64,000 bases of DNA from NCBI RefSeq assembly GCF_003443895.1, contig NZ_QQOA01000008.1, forward strand, positions 1-64,000, in the 5' to 3' direction. The notes below the pieces were generated by a model. It saw nothing but the letters and a program-made list of their open reading frames with translations. It did no database searches and was not told the origin of the DNA. Shown one piece after another: positions 35,886 to 44,344 of this stretch (position 1 is its first letter; every line of letters starts with the position of its first letter). A program made the translations under genes and the position numbers. This DNA comes from Paraburkholderia phosphatilytica. GTDB taxonomy: Bacteria; Pseudomonadota; Gammaproteobacteria; Burkholderiales; Burkholderiaceae.

Positions 35886-37613
35886 GTGATTACGTTTTTG
35901 ACTTTCATCGTTCTGACGTCGCTGGTCGCATTCATTTCGTTCAGGATGACCAAGGATGCCGGAGATCGAGGCGCCAAAGGCTACTTCATGGCGGGCAATG
36001 GTCTCGGCGGATGGTTCATCGCCGGTTCCATGATGCTGACCAACCTCTCGCTCGAACAACTGGTGGGGCTCAACGGCGATTCGTACACGCACAATCTTTC
36101 GGGCATGGCGTGGGAAGTGACGGCGGTTATCGCGATCGTCGCGATGGCGACGTTCTTCCTGCCGCGATTCCTGCGTGGCGGCTTCTCGACGCTGCCGCAG
36201 TTTCTCGAAGCGCGCTATGACGAGCAGACGCGCAAGATGGTCAGCCTCATCTTCATCGTCTACTACACGTTCATCCTCAATCCGTCCGGCCTGTATCTCG
36301 CGGCGATCACCTTCGATCACATCTTCCACGTGCAGCAGGTGCTTGGCCTGTCGTATCCGGTGACGCTCGCAATTCTCGTCTGGGCGGCGGGCATCTGCGG
36401 CGGCCTGTATGCGGTGTTCGGCGGTCTGCGCGCGGTGGCCGTCTCGGACACGATCAATGGCGTGATTCTGCTGGCTGCGGGTCTGCTGGTTCCGGTGCTT
36501 GGACTCTTCGCGCTGGGACACGGTCATCTGTCAACCGGCATTCATGTGATCGCGACGCAGGCACCGCAGAAACTGAACGCGATTGGCAGCAGCCACGACA
36601 GCACACCGTTCAGCACCGTGTTTACCGGCATGGTGCTCGCGAACCTGTTCTACTTCTGCACGAACCAGGCGATCATCCAGCGGGCGTTTGCCGCAAAGAA
36701 TCTCGCCGAAGGGCAGAAGGGCGTGCTGATCGCGGGTGGGTTCAAGCTGCTCGGTCCGCTCACGCTGTTGTTGCCTGGTGTGATCGCTTACCACATGTTC
36801 GCGCAACATCCGCTGGCACGCGGCGATTTCGCCTATCCGATGCTGGTGGAGCAGGTCATGCCGTGGTGGGCGAAAGGGTTCTTCGTCGCGGCGCTGTTCG
36901 GCGCGGTGCTGAGCCACTTCAATTCGATCGTCAACAGCACGGCAACCTTGCTCGCGTACGACTTCGTGAAGGCACGGCGACCGAACATCGACGATGCATC
37001 GCTGGTCAGGATCGGCAAGGGGGTAAGTATCGTCATCGCGGTGATCTCGCTCATCATCGCGCCGATGCTGATGTACGCACCGGATGGCATCTATATCCTG
37101 ATCCGCCGCTTCAGCGGATTCATGAATATCCCGATCATCGCCATCGTGCTCTACGGATTCTTCGACCGCCGCGGTGGCGCGCTGCCCGCGAAGCTGGTGC
37201 TGATCGGTCACATCATCGCGTACGGCGTGCTGGTTTTCGTGATCAACATCGAGAAGCTGCTGGGGATCAACTTCATTCACATCATGGCGATCCTGTTTGC
37301 GGCCGAAATCCTGCTGATGTTCTCGCTGCGCGGCGTGTTCTCCCGCGAGACGCCTTATGAGCCCGCGCGTCGCGAAGGTTACGACATGACGCCATGGCGC
37401 CACGCACCGACGATGAGCATCATTCTGCTGGCCATTCTCGTGACCATGTACCTGGTGTTTTCGCCGCTCGGTCTGGCGGCCTCGGGCCCGGCATCAGGAA
37501 ACCTGATCTATATGATCGCGGCGGTGTGGATTGTGGCCGCAGTGCTGATCCGGGCGTTCAGGCGGAGAGAAAAGTCCATGCTCGTCCGGTCTGGCGGCGT
37601 TCAGCAGGGGTGA
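35886..37613 (+). CDS. Sodium:solute symporter (SSS family)
   Basis: A 575-residue symporter with about 14 membrane helices. The GTG at 35886 follows AAGGAGA at the right spacing. Family features are GYFMAGNGLGGWFIAGSMML, TNLSLEQLVGLNGDSY near the sodium site, GGLRAVAVSDTINGVILLAA, and FGAVLSHFNSIVNSTATLLA. The organisation resembles SGLT-like sugar transporters. It lies between the aldose dehydrogenase and the second dehydratase, so sodium-driven sugar uptake is the likely role. Confidence 0.88.
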   Translation: MITFLTFIVLTSLVAFISFRMTKDAGDRGAKGYFMAGNGLGGWFIAGSMMLTNLSLEQLVGLNGDSYTHNLSGMAWEVTAVIAIVAMATFFLPRFLRGGFSTLPQFLEARYDEQTRKMVSLIFIVYYTFILNPSGLYLAAITFDHIFHVQQVLGLSYPVTLAILVWAAGICGGLYAVFGGLRAVAVSDTINGVILLAAGLLVPVLGLFALGHGHLSTGIHVIATQAPQKLNAIGSSHDSTPFSTVFTGMVLANLFYFCTNQAIIQRAFAAKNLAEGQKGVLIAGGFKLLGPLTLLLPGVIAYHMFAQHPLARGDFAYPMLVEQVMPWWAKGFFVAALFGAVLSHFNSIVNSTATLLAYDFVKARRPNIDDASLVRIGKGVSIVIAVISLIIAPMLMYAPDGIYILIRRFSGFMNIPIIAIVLYGFFDRRGGALPAKLVLIGHIIAYGVLVFVINIEKLLGINFIHIMAILFAAEILLMFSLRGVFSRETPYEPARREGYDMTPWRHAPTMSIILLAILVTMYLVFSPLGLAASGPASGNLIYMIAAVWIVAAVLIRAFRRREKSMLVRSGGVQQG

Positions 37614-37712
37614 TTTCCGGCGGTGATTTCCGGGGCGGTTACCCGTTCAGGCAGCGCTGCCATTTCGCCGCGCTGCGCTTTCAACAAGCATTGTCTTTCA
37701 CGCTGATTCATC

Positions 37713-39455
37713 ATGGAAACCAAACGCAGACAACTCGCCGAACTGCGCAGCCAGCGCTGGCTCGCGCCCGACAATATGCGCTCGTTCGCGCATCGGCAAC
37801 GTCTTCAGCAAATGGGCCTGCGCCGCGAGGAATTCATGTCGCGGCCGGTCGTTGCGATCATCAATACGTGGAGCGATCTGTCTCCGTGCCACGCGCATCT
37901 GCGCGAGCGTGCGCAGGACGTGAAGCGCGGCATCCTGCTCGCCGGCGGCATGCCGTTCGAGCTTCCGGCGATGTCGCTGGGCGAGGTCATGGTGAAGCCG
38001 ACCACGATGCTCTACCGCAATTTCCTCGCGATGGAAACGGAGGAACTGCTGCGCTCGCTGCCGATCGACGGCGCCGTGCTGATGGGCGGCTGCGACAAGA
38101 CCACGCCCGGCCTGCTGATGGGCGCGCTCTCTGCCGATTTGCCCTGCATCTACGTGCCCGCCGGCCCGATGCTCAACGACCGTCATCGCGGTCAGGCGGT
38201 CGGCGCGGGGACACACACGCGCAAGTTCTGGGACGAATACGCGTCGGGCGGTCTCGAACAGCAGGAATGGATCGAACTCGAAGCGCGCATGACGCGCGCG
38301 CCCGGCACCTGCAACACGATGGGCACCGCGAGCACGATGACCGCCATCGCGGAGGCGATGGGCTTCACGCTGCCTGGCGCGACCAGCATTCCCGCGATGG
38401 ACGCGAGCCATCCGCGCATGTGCTCGGCGAGCGGCGAGCGCATCGTCGGCATGGTGTGGGAAGACCTGAAGCCGAGCCGCTTTTTCACGCGCGACAGCGT
38501 GAAGAACGGCGTCGTCGCGTACATGGCGCTCGGCGGTTCGACCAACGCAGCGGTTCACCTGATCGCGATCGCGGGCCGCGGCAACGTGCCGCTTACGCTG
38601 GACGACCTCACGCGCATGGGCGAGGGCGTACCCGTGCTGGCCGACATTTATCCGTCCGGCCAGCGGCTGATGGAGGACTTCTATTACGCGGGCGGCCTGC
38701 CGGTGCTGCTCGGGCGATTGCGCGACCGCCTGAATCTCGGCACCGTGACCGTGACCGGCAAGACGCTCGGCGAGAATCTGGATACCGTCGGCGCGCAACG
38801 CATGCGCGAAGGCGAAGACGCAATTCGCGCGGTCGACAATCCGGTGAGCGCGCGCGCTGCGCTCACGGTGCTGCGCGGCAATCTCGCACCGGACGGCGCG
38901 GTCATCAAGCCGAGCGCGGCGACACCGCGCCTGTTGCAGCATCGCGGGCGCGCGCTGGTGTTCGATTCGATCCAGCAGATGAACGAGCAGATCAATCGCG
39001 ACGATCTCGATGTGGATGCCGACACCGTGCTCGTGTTGCGCGGCGGTGGCCCGATCGGCGCACCGGGCATGCCGGAGTGGGGCAACCTGCCGATCCCGAA
39101 GAAACTGCTCGAAGCGGGCGTGCGCGATATGCTGCGCATTTCCGATGCACGCATGAGCGGCACGCACTATGGCAGCTGCGTGCTGCACGTGGCGCCGGAG
39201 TCCGCGCTCGGCGGTCCGCTCGCACTGCTCCGTACGGGCGACATCGTCGAACTGGATACCGCGAACGGCCGCCTCGACATGTTCGTGACCGACGAGGAAC
39301 TCGCGAAGCGCCGCGAAGCGTGGCGCGCGCCGCCCGCGCCGCGCAAGCGCGGCTATATCCGTCTCTTCGTCGAGCACGTATCGCAGGCCGACAAAGGTTG
39401 CGACTTTGACTTCCTCGATGGTTTCGAAGCGCCGCCGGAGCCTTCGATTTTTTGA
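37713..39455 (+). CDS. IlvD/Edd-family sugar-acid dehydratase (L-arabinonate/xylonate type)
   Basis: A 580-residue iron-sulfur dehydratase homologous to the gene at 1502-3280. Cluster cysteines fall at the same numbers as in L-arabinonate dehydratase: Cys59 (NTWSDLSPC), Cys127 (GGCDKTTP), Cys200 (APGTC). The RISDARMSGTHYG serine loop and FYYAGGLPVLL are conserved. It is the last gene of the aldose cassette and probably dehydrates the aldonate to the 2-keto-3-deoxy acid cut by the aldolase at 34133. Which of this enzyme and the enolase-superfamily protein acts on which acid is open. No clear ribosome-binding site precedes the ATG. Confidence 0.88.
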   Translation: METKRRQLAELRSQRWLAPDNMRSFAHRQRLQQMGLRREEFMSRPVVAIINTWSDLSPCHAHLRERAQDVKRGILLAGGMPFELPAMSLGEVMVKPTTMLYRNFLAMETEELLRSLPIDGAVLMGGCDKTTPGLLMGALSADLPCIYVPAGPMLNDRHRGQAVGAGTHTRKFWDEYASGGLEQQEWIELEARMTRAPGTCNTMGTASTMTAIAEAMGFTLPGATSIPAMDASHPRMCSASGERIVGMVWEDLKPSRFFTRDSVKNGVVAYMALGGSTNAAVHLIAIAGRGNVPLTLDDLTRMGEGVPVLADIYPSGQRLMEDFYYAGGLPVLLGRLRDRLNLGTVTVTGKTLGENLDTVGAQRMREGEDAIRAVDNPVSARAALTVLRGNLAPDGAVIKPSAATPRLLQHRGRALVFDSIQQMNEQINRDDLDVDADTVLVLRGGGPIGAPGMPEWGNLPIPKKLLEAGVRDMLRISDARMSGTHYGSCVLHVAPESALGGPLALLRTGDIVELDTANGRLDMFVTDEELAKRREAWRAPPAPRKRGYIRLFVEHVSQADKGCDFDFLDGFEAPPEPSIF

Positions 39456-39572
39456 AAAGTGTCGGCGATCTCCCAACATCGCTCAAGCAAAGGATGGTCA
39501 CGCGCAGACTCGCATGATCGCGATTCACGTTCGGATGCGCTGCGCGCGGGTTGCGCACCGATCGCGTCCTGG

Positions 39573-39588
39573 TGGCATGACATTCGCA
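39573..39588 (+). promoter_or_regulatory. Sigma-54-like promoter before the double-glycine peptide gene
   Basis: TGGCATGACATTCGCA matches the -24/-12 consensus (GG and GC separated by exactly 12 bp; one mismatch in each half). It would start transcription near 39600, some 55 bp upstream of the small gene. No enhancer-binding protein gene is in the window, so this is tentative. Confidence 0.3.
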
Positions 39589-39653
39589 TAGTGAGCTGCA
39601 GGCAGTCGACCCCGCGACTGCTTCCACAACCGTCCTGTTCAAGGAGACACACC

Positions 39654-39854
39654 ATGAAGACGCTGACCATCCACGATCTCGAGAAATCCGTGGAGCTCGA
39701 TCGCCAGGAGATGACCGACATTCAAGGCGGCCGGATAAAAGTCATCGGCCAGCATAACGGCACGCTGCTCACGTCCGCCGATGGCGACCCTGTCGGCGTG
39801 TATGTCGACGGCGTGCTGCAAAACAACGTTGGCGATGGCTACTACCACGGCTGA
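39654..39854 (+). CDS. Small peptide with a double-glycine leader (RiPP/bacteriocin-like precursor)
   Basis: A 66-residue peptide with an excellent ribosome-binding site (AAGGAG, 9 nt before the ATG). The first 26 residues look like a double-glycine leader: MKTLTIHDL, then ELDRQEMTDIQGG with the LxxxEMxxIxGG pattern recognised by C39 peptidase-type exporters. The remaining 40 residues are Gly- and Asp-rich with no cysteine (GDPVGVYVDGV, ending VGDGYYHG). I do not recognise the core. No peptidase/exporter gene is nearby, so processing would need genes elsewhere. A stem-loop follows at once. It could be a modified peptide, a small secreted protein or an uncharacterised Burkholderia family. Confidence 0.65.
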   Translation: MKTLTIHDLEKSVELDRQEMTDIQGGRIKVIGQHNGTLLTSADGDPVGVYVDGVLQNNVGDGYYHG

Positions 39855-39861
39855 CGGAATA

Positions 39862-39885
39862 GCGGCGCGCAGTCTTGCGCGCCGC
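39862..39885 (+). terminator. Stem-loop terminator after the double-glycine peptide gene
   Basis: A perfect 10-bp stem (GCGGCGCGCA / TGCGCGCCGC) with a GTCT tetraloop begins 7 bp after the stop codon. No T-run follows, so it may act as a 3'-end protector or a weak terminator. Confidence 0.6.
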
Positions 39886-40004
39886 CGGCCGTACACCGAT
39901 CCGGTCTGACTCACCCCTGTAGCCATTTGACGGGCCACGTCCAGATAGAATACGTGCCACCGCGTTCTTCGCCGACGCTTGTGCCCATCAAGGTAAGCAG
40001 TCCG

Positions 40005-40829
40005 ATGCCTCATGCCGCAGATCCCTACGTTCTGGTCGACACGCGACACGGAACGATGCTCGCCAACCGCCACGACGAATATGTCGGTCAAGCTTTGATC
40101 CAGTATGGCGAGTACGCCGAGCTCGAAACGCAATTGCTCCTGCAATGCGCGAACCGGCCCGGAACGGTCGTCGAAGTCGGCGCGAATATCGGCAGCCAGA
40201 CGGTGCCGCTGGCAAAGGCAGCCAAGGCAGCCGGTGCCGACGTCGTCGCCTTCGAACCGCAGCCGTTCCTGTTCCAGAACCTGTGTGCGAATCTCGCGCT
40301 CAACGCCGTGGACAACGTGACCGCATGGCCTTTTGCGTGCGCAGCGCAGGAAGGAACGGTCTGGTTCCAGCACCCCAACTACCAGCGCACAGGCAACTTC
40401 GGCGCCGTATCGGTTCACGAACAAGCGCTGGAGAACGGCGTGCAGGTGCCATGCGTGCGACTCGACGACAGGGTGCGCGAGCGGACCGTACAGCTGCTTA
40501 AAGTGGACGTCGAAGGGTTCGAACTGCAGGTACTGCAAGGCGCCCGCGAGGTGCTCGCGAACCACCGTCCTCTGCTGTATGTCGAGAACGACCGGGTCGC
40601 GAACTCTGCAGCACTCATCCAGCATTTGTGGGGGCAGGGGTACCGGCTGTGGTGGCACATCACCCCGCTATTCAATCCGCAAAATTTCCGGGGCAATGCG
40701 GAGAACCGCTATTCGAACCTTTGCTCCGTCAACATGCTGGGTGTCCCCAAGGAGTCGAGCCTCGTGCTAAAGGGCTTCGAGGAAATCGTCGATGCGAACG
40801 TGCATCCGTTTACGGCGCGTCAGCCTTGA
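40005..40829 (+). CDS. FkbM-family SAM-dependent methyltransferase
   Basis: A 274-residue methyltransferase. The ATG at 40005 is preceded by AAGGTAAG; a TTG at 39927 would add 26 poorly conserved residues. Motif I is VVEVGANIGSQTVPLAKA, motif II VVAFEPQPFLF, and the FkbM-type LLKVDVEGFELQVLQGA follows. FkbM enzymes O-methylate sugars or small metabolites, often on surface glycans. It lies between the double-glycine peptide gene and an autotransporter. Whether it modifies either one is unknown. Confidence 0.87.
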   Translation: MPHAADPYVLVDTRHGTMLANRHDEYVGQALIQYGEYAELETQLLLQCANRPGTVVEVGANIGSQTVPLAKAAKAAGADVVAFEPQPFLFQNLCANLALNAVDNVTAWPFACAAQEGTVWFQHPNYQRTGNFGAVSVHEQALENGVQVPCVRLDDRVRERTVQLLKVDVEGFELQVLQGAREVLANHRPLLYVENDRVANSAALIQHLWGQGYRLWWHITPLFNPQNFRGNAENRYSNLCSVNMLGVPKESSLVLKGFEEIVDANVHPFTARQP

Positions 40830-41278
40830 CTGGTCGACGGACAACTGGCGCATTGAACGATGTCATGTTTCTTGCCGCTATTCGCACGCAATTCAACTCG
40901 CTGCTTAAAAAATGATGTTGTCAATTGGTGTTTGTGGTCTGCGCTAAAGGCCGCAATTGCTTGACTACGCGCGTCAAAGCAACACTTATGCGAGATGCCT
41001 TAATCCCCTCGAAATAAGAACGATCATTCGGCATAAACGAGATGGCTAGCGGTATGGAAAGCACATATGACATCCCGCGCAAACCCGGATGGTACCTGGC
41101 ATTCAGCGGACAAACGACGTCTGCGTAATTAAATTGAAAGAACGTCAAATCTCGCGTAAATCGTCATGCTATTTATAAAAATTAGTGCGCTGGCGAACGG
41201 AAAAAATGCGTAATCACGTTGTCGGAATTTTGCGACTCCGCTGAATAATCGTTGCAAGTTGTTACACCCTCCAGATAA
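40830..41278. other. AT-rich intergenic region upstream of autotransporter 1
   Basis: 449 bp, clearly richer in A+T than its surroundings. No gene is called: a 75-codon minus-strand frame (40921-41148) has no supporting ribosome-binding site or recognisable protein. A small inverted repeat, TTGAC-N7-GTCAA, is at 40961-40977, and a TTATAA near 41173 could be part of a promoter for the autotransporter. The composition drop suggests acquired DNA. Confidence 0.45.
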
Positions 41279-44170
41279 TTGCTTCCGAAATCTTTCATCG
41301 GGGCAATCACGAGTCGCAAGAACGTACCACCAAAACAACGCGCAATCGCCGCAGCCCTGGCCGGCGTACTGACCGGAGTCGTGCCGCTAGTCGCCAAAGC
41401 CGACTGCGGAGTCAACGGTACGATCAGCGCCAACACCACCGAAATCGGCTGGTCCTCCGGGAACTGCACGATTGCCAACAACGTTGTCATCTCCAACTTC
41501 AATACCGCGACCGCCTTGCTGGCGACCGGCTCTTCGCTCGGCACGCTGACCAACAACGGCACCATCGCCGGCATCACGTACGGGTTGGTCAACTCGGGAA
41601 CCATCGGCCTGTTGAACAACAACAGCGGCGGCCAGATGGTCGGCGGCAGCTCGGGCATTCACAACACCGGCTCCGTTACCGTGTTCAACAACAACGGGCT
41701 CATCTCTACGACCAGCATCGCCGGCACCATCGCATCGGGCATCCAGAACTCCGGCACGATCGGGACGCTGACCAACACCGCAACCGGCACGATCACCGGG
41801 GCCGGGCGAGGCATCTACAACACCGGCACCATTGGCATCGTGAACAACCAGGGTCTGCTCGCCGGCAGCGGCACGGTCAGCGGCAGCATCTTCGGCATCG
41901 ACAGCAGCGGCGGCAGCATCGGCACGATCCTCAACAGCGGCACGATCAAGGGTTCCACTTACACCGGAACGATCGTCGGCTATGAGGTGCTGGGCGAAAA
42001 TTCAGGCACCATCGGCACGCTGAACAATTCCGGCACCATCACCAACGAGATCGGTGTGCTGATCCGCAGCGGCGCAACCCTCGGCACGCTGACCAACAGC
42101 GGATCGATCGCCTCCACGTTTTCAGGTGTCGTCGCGCAGAGCGGCACCATCGGCACCATCGACAACACCGGCCTCATCGCCGGCGCGACCACCCAGACCG
42201 TCACCGGCTTTCCGAGCGGCCCTTACACGGGGATTTTCGCGCTCGCCGGCGCTTCGATTGGCTCGATCACCAATAGCGGCACCATTACGGGTCTGCTGAA
42301 CGCGATCAATATTGACAGCACCAGCACCATCGGTCAGATCACCAACAGCGGCCTGATCGCGGGCAACATCCATAACACCGGTTCCGTCGATCTCAGCATC
42401 GGCGGCGGCAGCGGCTCGACGTTCGGCACGCTGACGGGCCTTGGCGGCGGGATCGGCAGCGCGAACATGGGCACCATCACGAATACGTCGTCCAACGTCG
42501 TGTTCGGGTTGGGCAACCAGTTGCTCAACGACAGCGTCAACGTCGGAAGCCATACCGTCAACAACAGCGGCGCGACGCTGCAGGTCAACAATCCGGTCGC
42601 GATCACGGGCAATTACACGCAAGGGGCCGGTGCGACGCTGCTGGTCGGCGTCGCGGACGGCGCCGTCGCCGGCGGCTCGCTCGGCAGCGACAGCGGCTAC
42701 GGCCGGCTGGTCGTCTCGGGCACTGCCAACATCGCATCGGGCTCAGCCGTGACGCTGCAGAAGCAGAATGCGTACGGATTCGCGGCTGGCCAGCGCTACG
42801 TCGTCGTCGACGCGACCGGGACCGGCACGAACTACAACGTCGGCACGCTGCGCTATTCGATTGCCGGCGTGACCGGACTGGTTGTTACCGGTGCGGCCGT
42901 GGCCAACGGTTCGAACAGCGATCTCGTGCTGACTGTCGCCGATGCGACGTCGCCAACGCCGACACCCACGCCGTCACCGTCACCGACACCCACGCCAACT
43001 CCGACACCCACACCGACGCCTACGCCTACGCCGACCGGTGCGAATGCACCGAATGCGGTGTCGGCGCTGGGTGGGCTGGGACACTACACCGGCATCAGTC
43101 CGGCGCTGCTCAACCTGTATAACGCGTCGCTCGCGCTCGACGCGAATGGCACAAGCCACGCGGCCAACGTCGCCGGCAAGCAGCTCGGGCCGACGTCGCA
43201 GACCTCGGTCAGTCAGGCGGCCGCGGCCCCGACCTTCGACGTGCTCAATATCATCTCGAGCCATGCCAACGGCTTGCGCCTGGCGCAAAACGACGGCAGC
43301 GGCATTTCGACCGGCGAGGCCCCGCCGTCCTGGGGTGCCTGGGGACAGGCATTCGGCGGACACGCGAGTCAGGACGAACGCGATCAGGTGGACGGCTACA
43401 GCGCCAATTACGGCGGTCTGCTGTTCGGCGTCGACCGCGCGATCACCGATACATGGCGTGTCGGCGGCGCATTCAGCTACAGCAACACGGCCGTCAACAA
43501 CACGGGCGACACCGCCGGCGACAACACCCGTATCAACTCGTACGGTCTGCTCGGCTACGCGAGCTACGTGACGAGCCGGTGGTACGCGAATCTGTCCGCG
43601 GGTGCCGTCGATCAGCGCTACGACACGAATCGCGTGGTCGACTTCTCCGGGTTTTCCGGCCAGGCCAACGGCAGCTTCAGCGGGCAGCAGTATGTTGCGC
43701 GCGGCGAATTCGGCTATCCGCTTGCGCTCGGCGTCGCGACCGTCACGCCGCTTGCGAGCCTCACCTACAGCTATCTGCATCAGAGTGCCTACACCGAAAC
43801 GGGCGGCAACGGCGCGGCACTGTCGGTCGGCTCTTCGCATCTGACGTCGGTTACCACCGACCTCGGCGCGAAGATCGAGCGCGAATTCCCGACTTCGGTC
43901 GGGACGCTGGTACCGGATCTAACCGTTGCGTGGCGTCACGAGTACGACAACACGCGCGCGCTGACCACGGCCACCTTTGCCGCGGACCCCAGCGGACAGA
44001 CCAGTTTCTCGGTACTGGGTACGAGCCCCGTGACCAACGCGGCCGTTTTGAGCGCTGGCATTACGCTGCTGAACCAGCGGAACCTGAGCCTTTCCGCGCG
44101 CTACGACGTGCAGCTCGGGTCGGGCTTCGTCTCGCAGGCGGGCAGTCTGCGGCTGCGCAAGCTGTTCTGA
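41279..44170 (+). CDS. Autotransporter adhesin-like protein 1 (type Va)
   Basis: A 963-residue type V secreted protein. The only in-frame start is a TTG at 41279 directly after an in-frame TAA and without a ribosome-binding site. The signal peptide (KQRAIAAALAGVLTGVVPLVAKA) seems to lack the first half of the extended signal region. The passenger (about 45-550) is built of many [14 protein letters not shown] repeats forming a beta-helix. Residues about 558-587 are a Pro-Thr linker; the last 270 or so are the beta-barrel with [14 protein letters not shown] and terminal LRKLF. It is a paralogue of the gene at 48580-51249. A strong terminator follows. Likely a surface adhesin; start uncertain. 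Confidence 0.85.
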   Translation: MLPKSFIGAITSRKNVPPKQRAIAAALAGVLTGVVPLVAKADCGVNGTISANTTEIGWSSGNCTIANNVVISNFNTATALLATGSSLGTLTNNGTIAGITYGLVNSGTIGLLNNNSGGQMVGGSSGIHNTGSVTVFNNNGLISTTSIAGTIASGIQNSGTIGTLTNTATGTITGAGRGIYNTGTIGIVNNQGLLAGSGTVSGSIFGIDSSGGSIGTILNSGTIKGSTYTGTIVGYEVLGENSGTIGTLNNSGTITNEIGVLIRSGATLGTLTNSGSIASTFSGVVAQSGTIGTIDNTGLIAGATTQTVTGFPSGPYTGIFALAGASIGSITNSGTITGLLNAINIDSTSTIGQITNSGLIAGNIHNTGSVDLSIGGGSGSTFGTLTGLGGGIGSANMGTITNTSSNVVFGLGNQLLNDSVNVGSHTVNNSGATLQVNNPVAITGNYTQGAGATLLVGVADGAVAGGSLGSDSGYGRLVVSGTANIASGSAVTLQKQNAYGFAAGQRYVVVDATGTGTNYNVGTLRYSIAGVTGLVVTGAAVANGSNSDLVLTVADATSPTPTPTPSPSPTPTPTPTPTPTPTPTPTGANAPNAVSALGGLGHYTGISPALLNLYNASLALDANGTSHAANVAGKQLGPTSQTSVSQAAAAPTFDVLNIISSHANGLRLAQNDGSGISTGEAPPSWGAWGQAFGGHASQDERDQVDGYSANYGGLLFGVDRAITDTWRVGGAFSYSNTAVNNTGDTAGDNTRINSYGLLGYASYVTSRWYANLSAGAVDQRYDTNRVVDFSGFSGQANGSFSGQQYVARGEFGYPLALGVATVTPLASLTYSYLHQSAYTETGGNGAALSVGSSHLTSVTTDLGAKIEREFPTSVGTLVPDLTVAWRHEYDNTRALTTATFAADPSGQTSFSVLGTSPVTNAAVLSAGITLLNQRNLSLSARYDVQLGSGFVSQAGSLRLRKLF
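42952..43038. repeat. Pro-Thr linker repeat of autotransporter 1
   Basis: A run of degenerate 6-bp units (ACGCCG, ACACCC and similar) encodes about 14 Thr-Pro or Ser-Pro dipeptides between passenger and barrel. Codon degeneracy makes it more stable than the matching repeat in the second autotransporter. Confidence 0.8.
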
Positions 44171-44210
44171 TCGCGCACCGCGCGACGGGTTCGGTCGAAG
44201 GCGCCTGCAC

Positions 44211-44251
44211 GGGCCGCATTTCAGGCGCCTCGCCTGAGATGCGGCCCTTGT
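44211..44251 (+). terminator. Intrinsic terminator after autotransporter 1
   Basis: A 16-bp stem with a single G-T wobble (left arm GGGCCGCATTTCAGGC, loop GCCTC, right arm ending ATGCGGCCC) followed by TTGT. It isolates the autotransporter from the sulfotransferase operon. Confidence 0.8.
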
Positions 44252-44344
44252 CTTCCGGTGGATCCTGACGGTCGCGATGCCGTACACGCATGCTACGATC
44301 GCGTAGCATCGATATTTTCTTTTCAAAGCCTCAATTTCTTGAGC

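Noticed and set aside
37609..37633. Tandem 12-bp repeat at the symporter stop codon
   Set aside because: GGTGATTTCCGG occurs only twice and looks like a small local duplication without an evident role.
40921..41148. Possible 75-codon minus-strand gene
   Set aside because: No ribosome-binding site, no recognisable motif, AT-rich region; could be chance.
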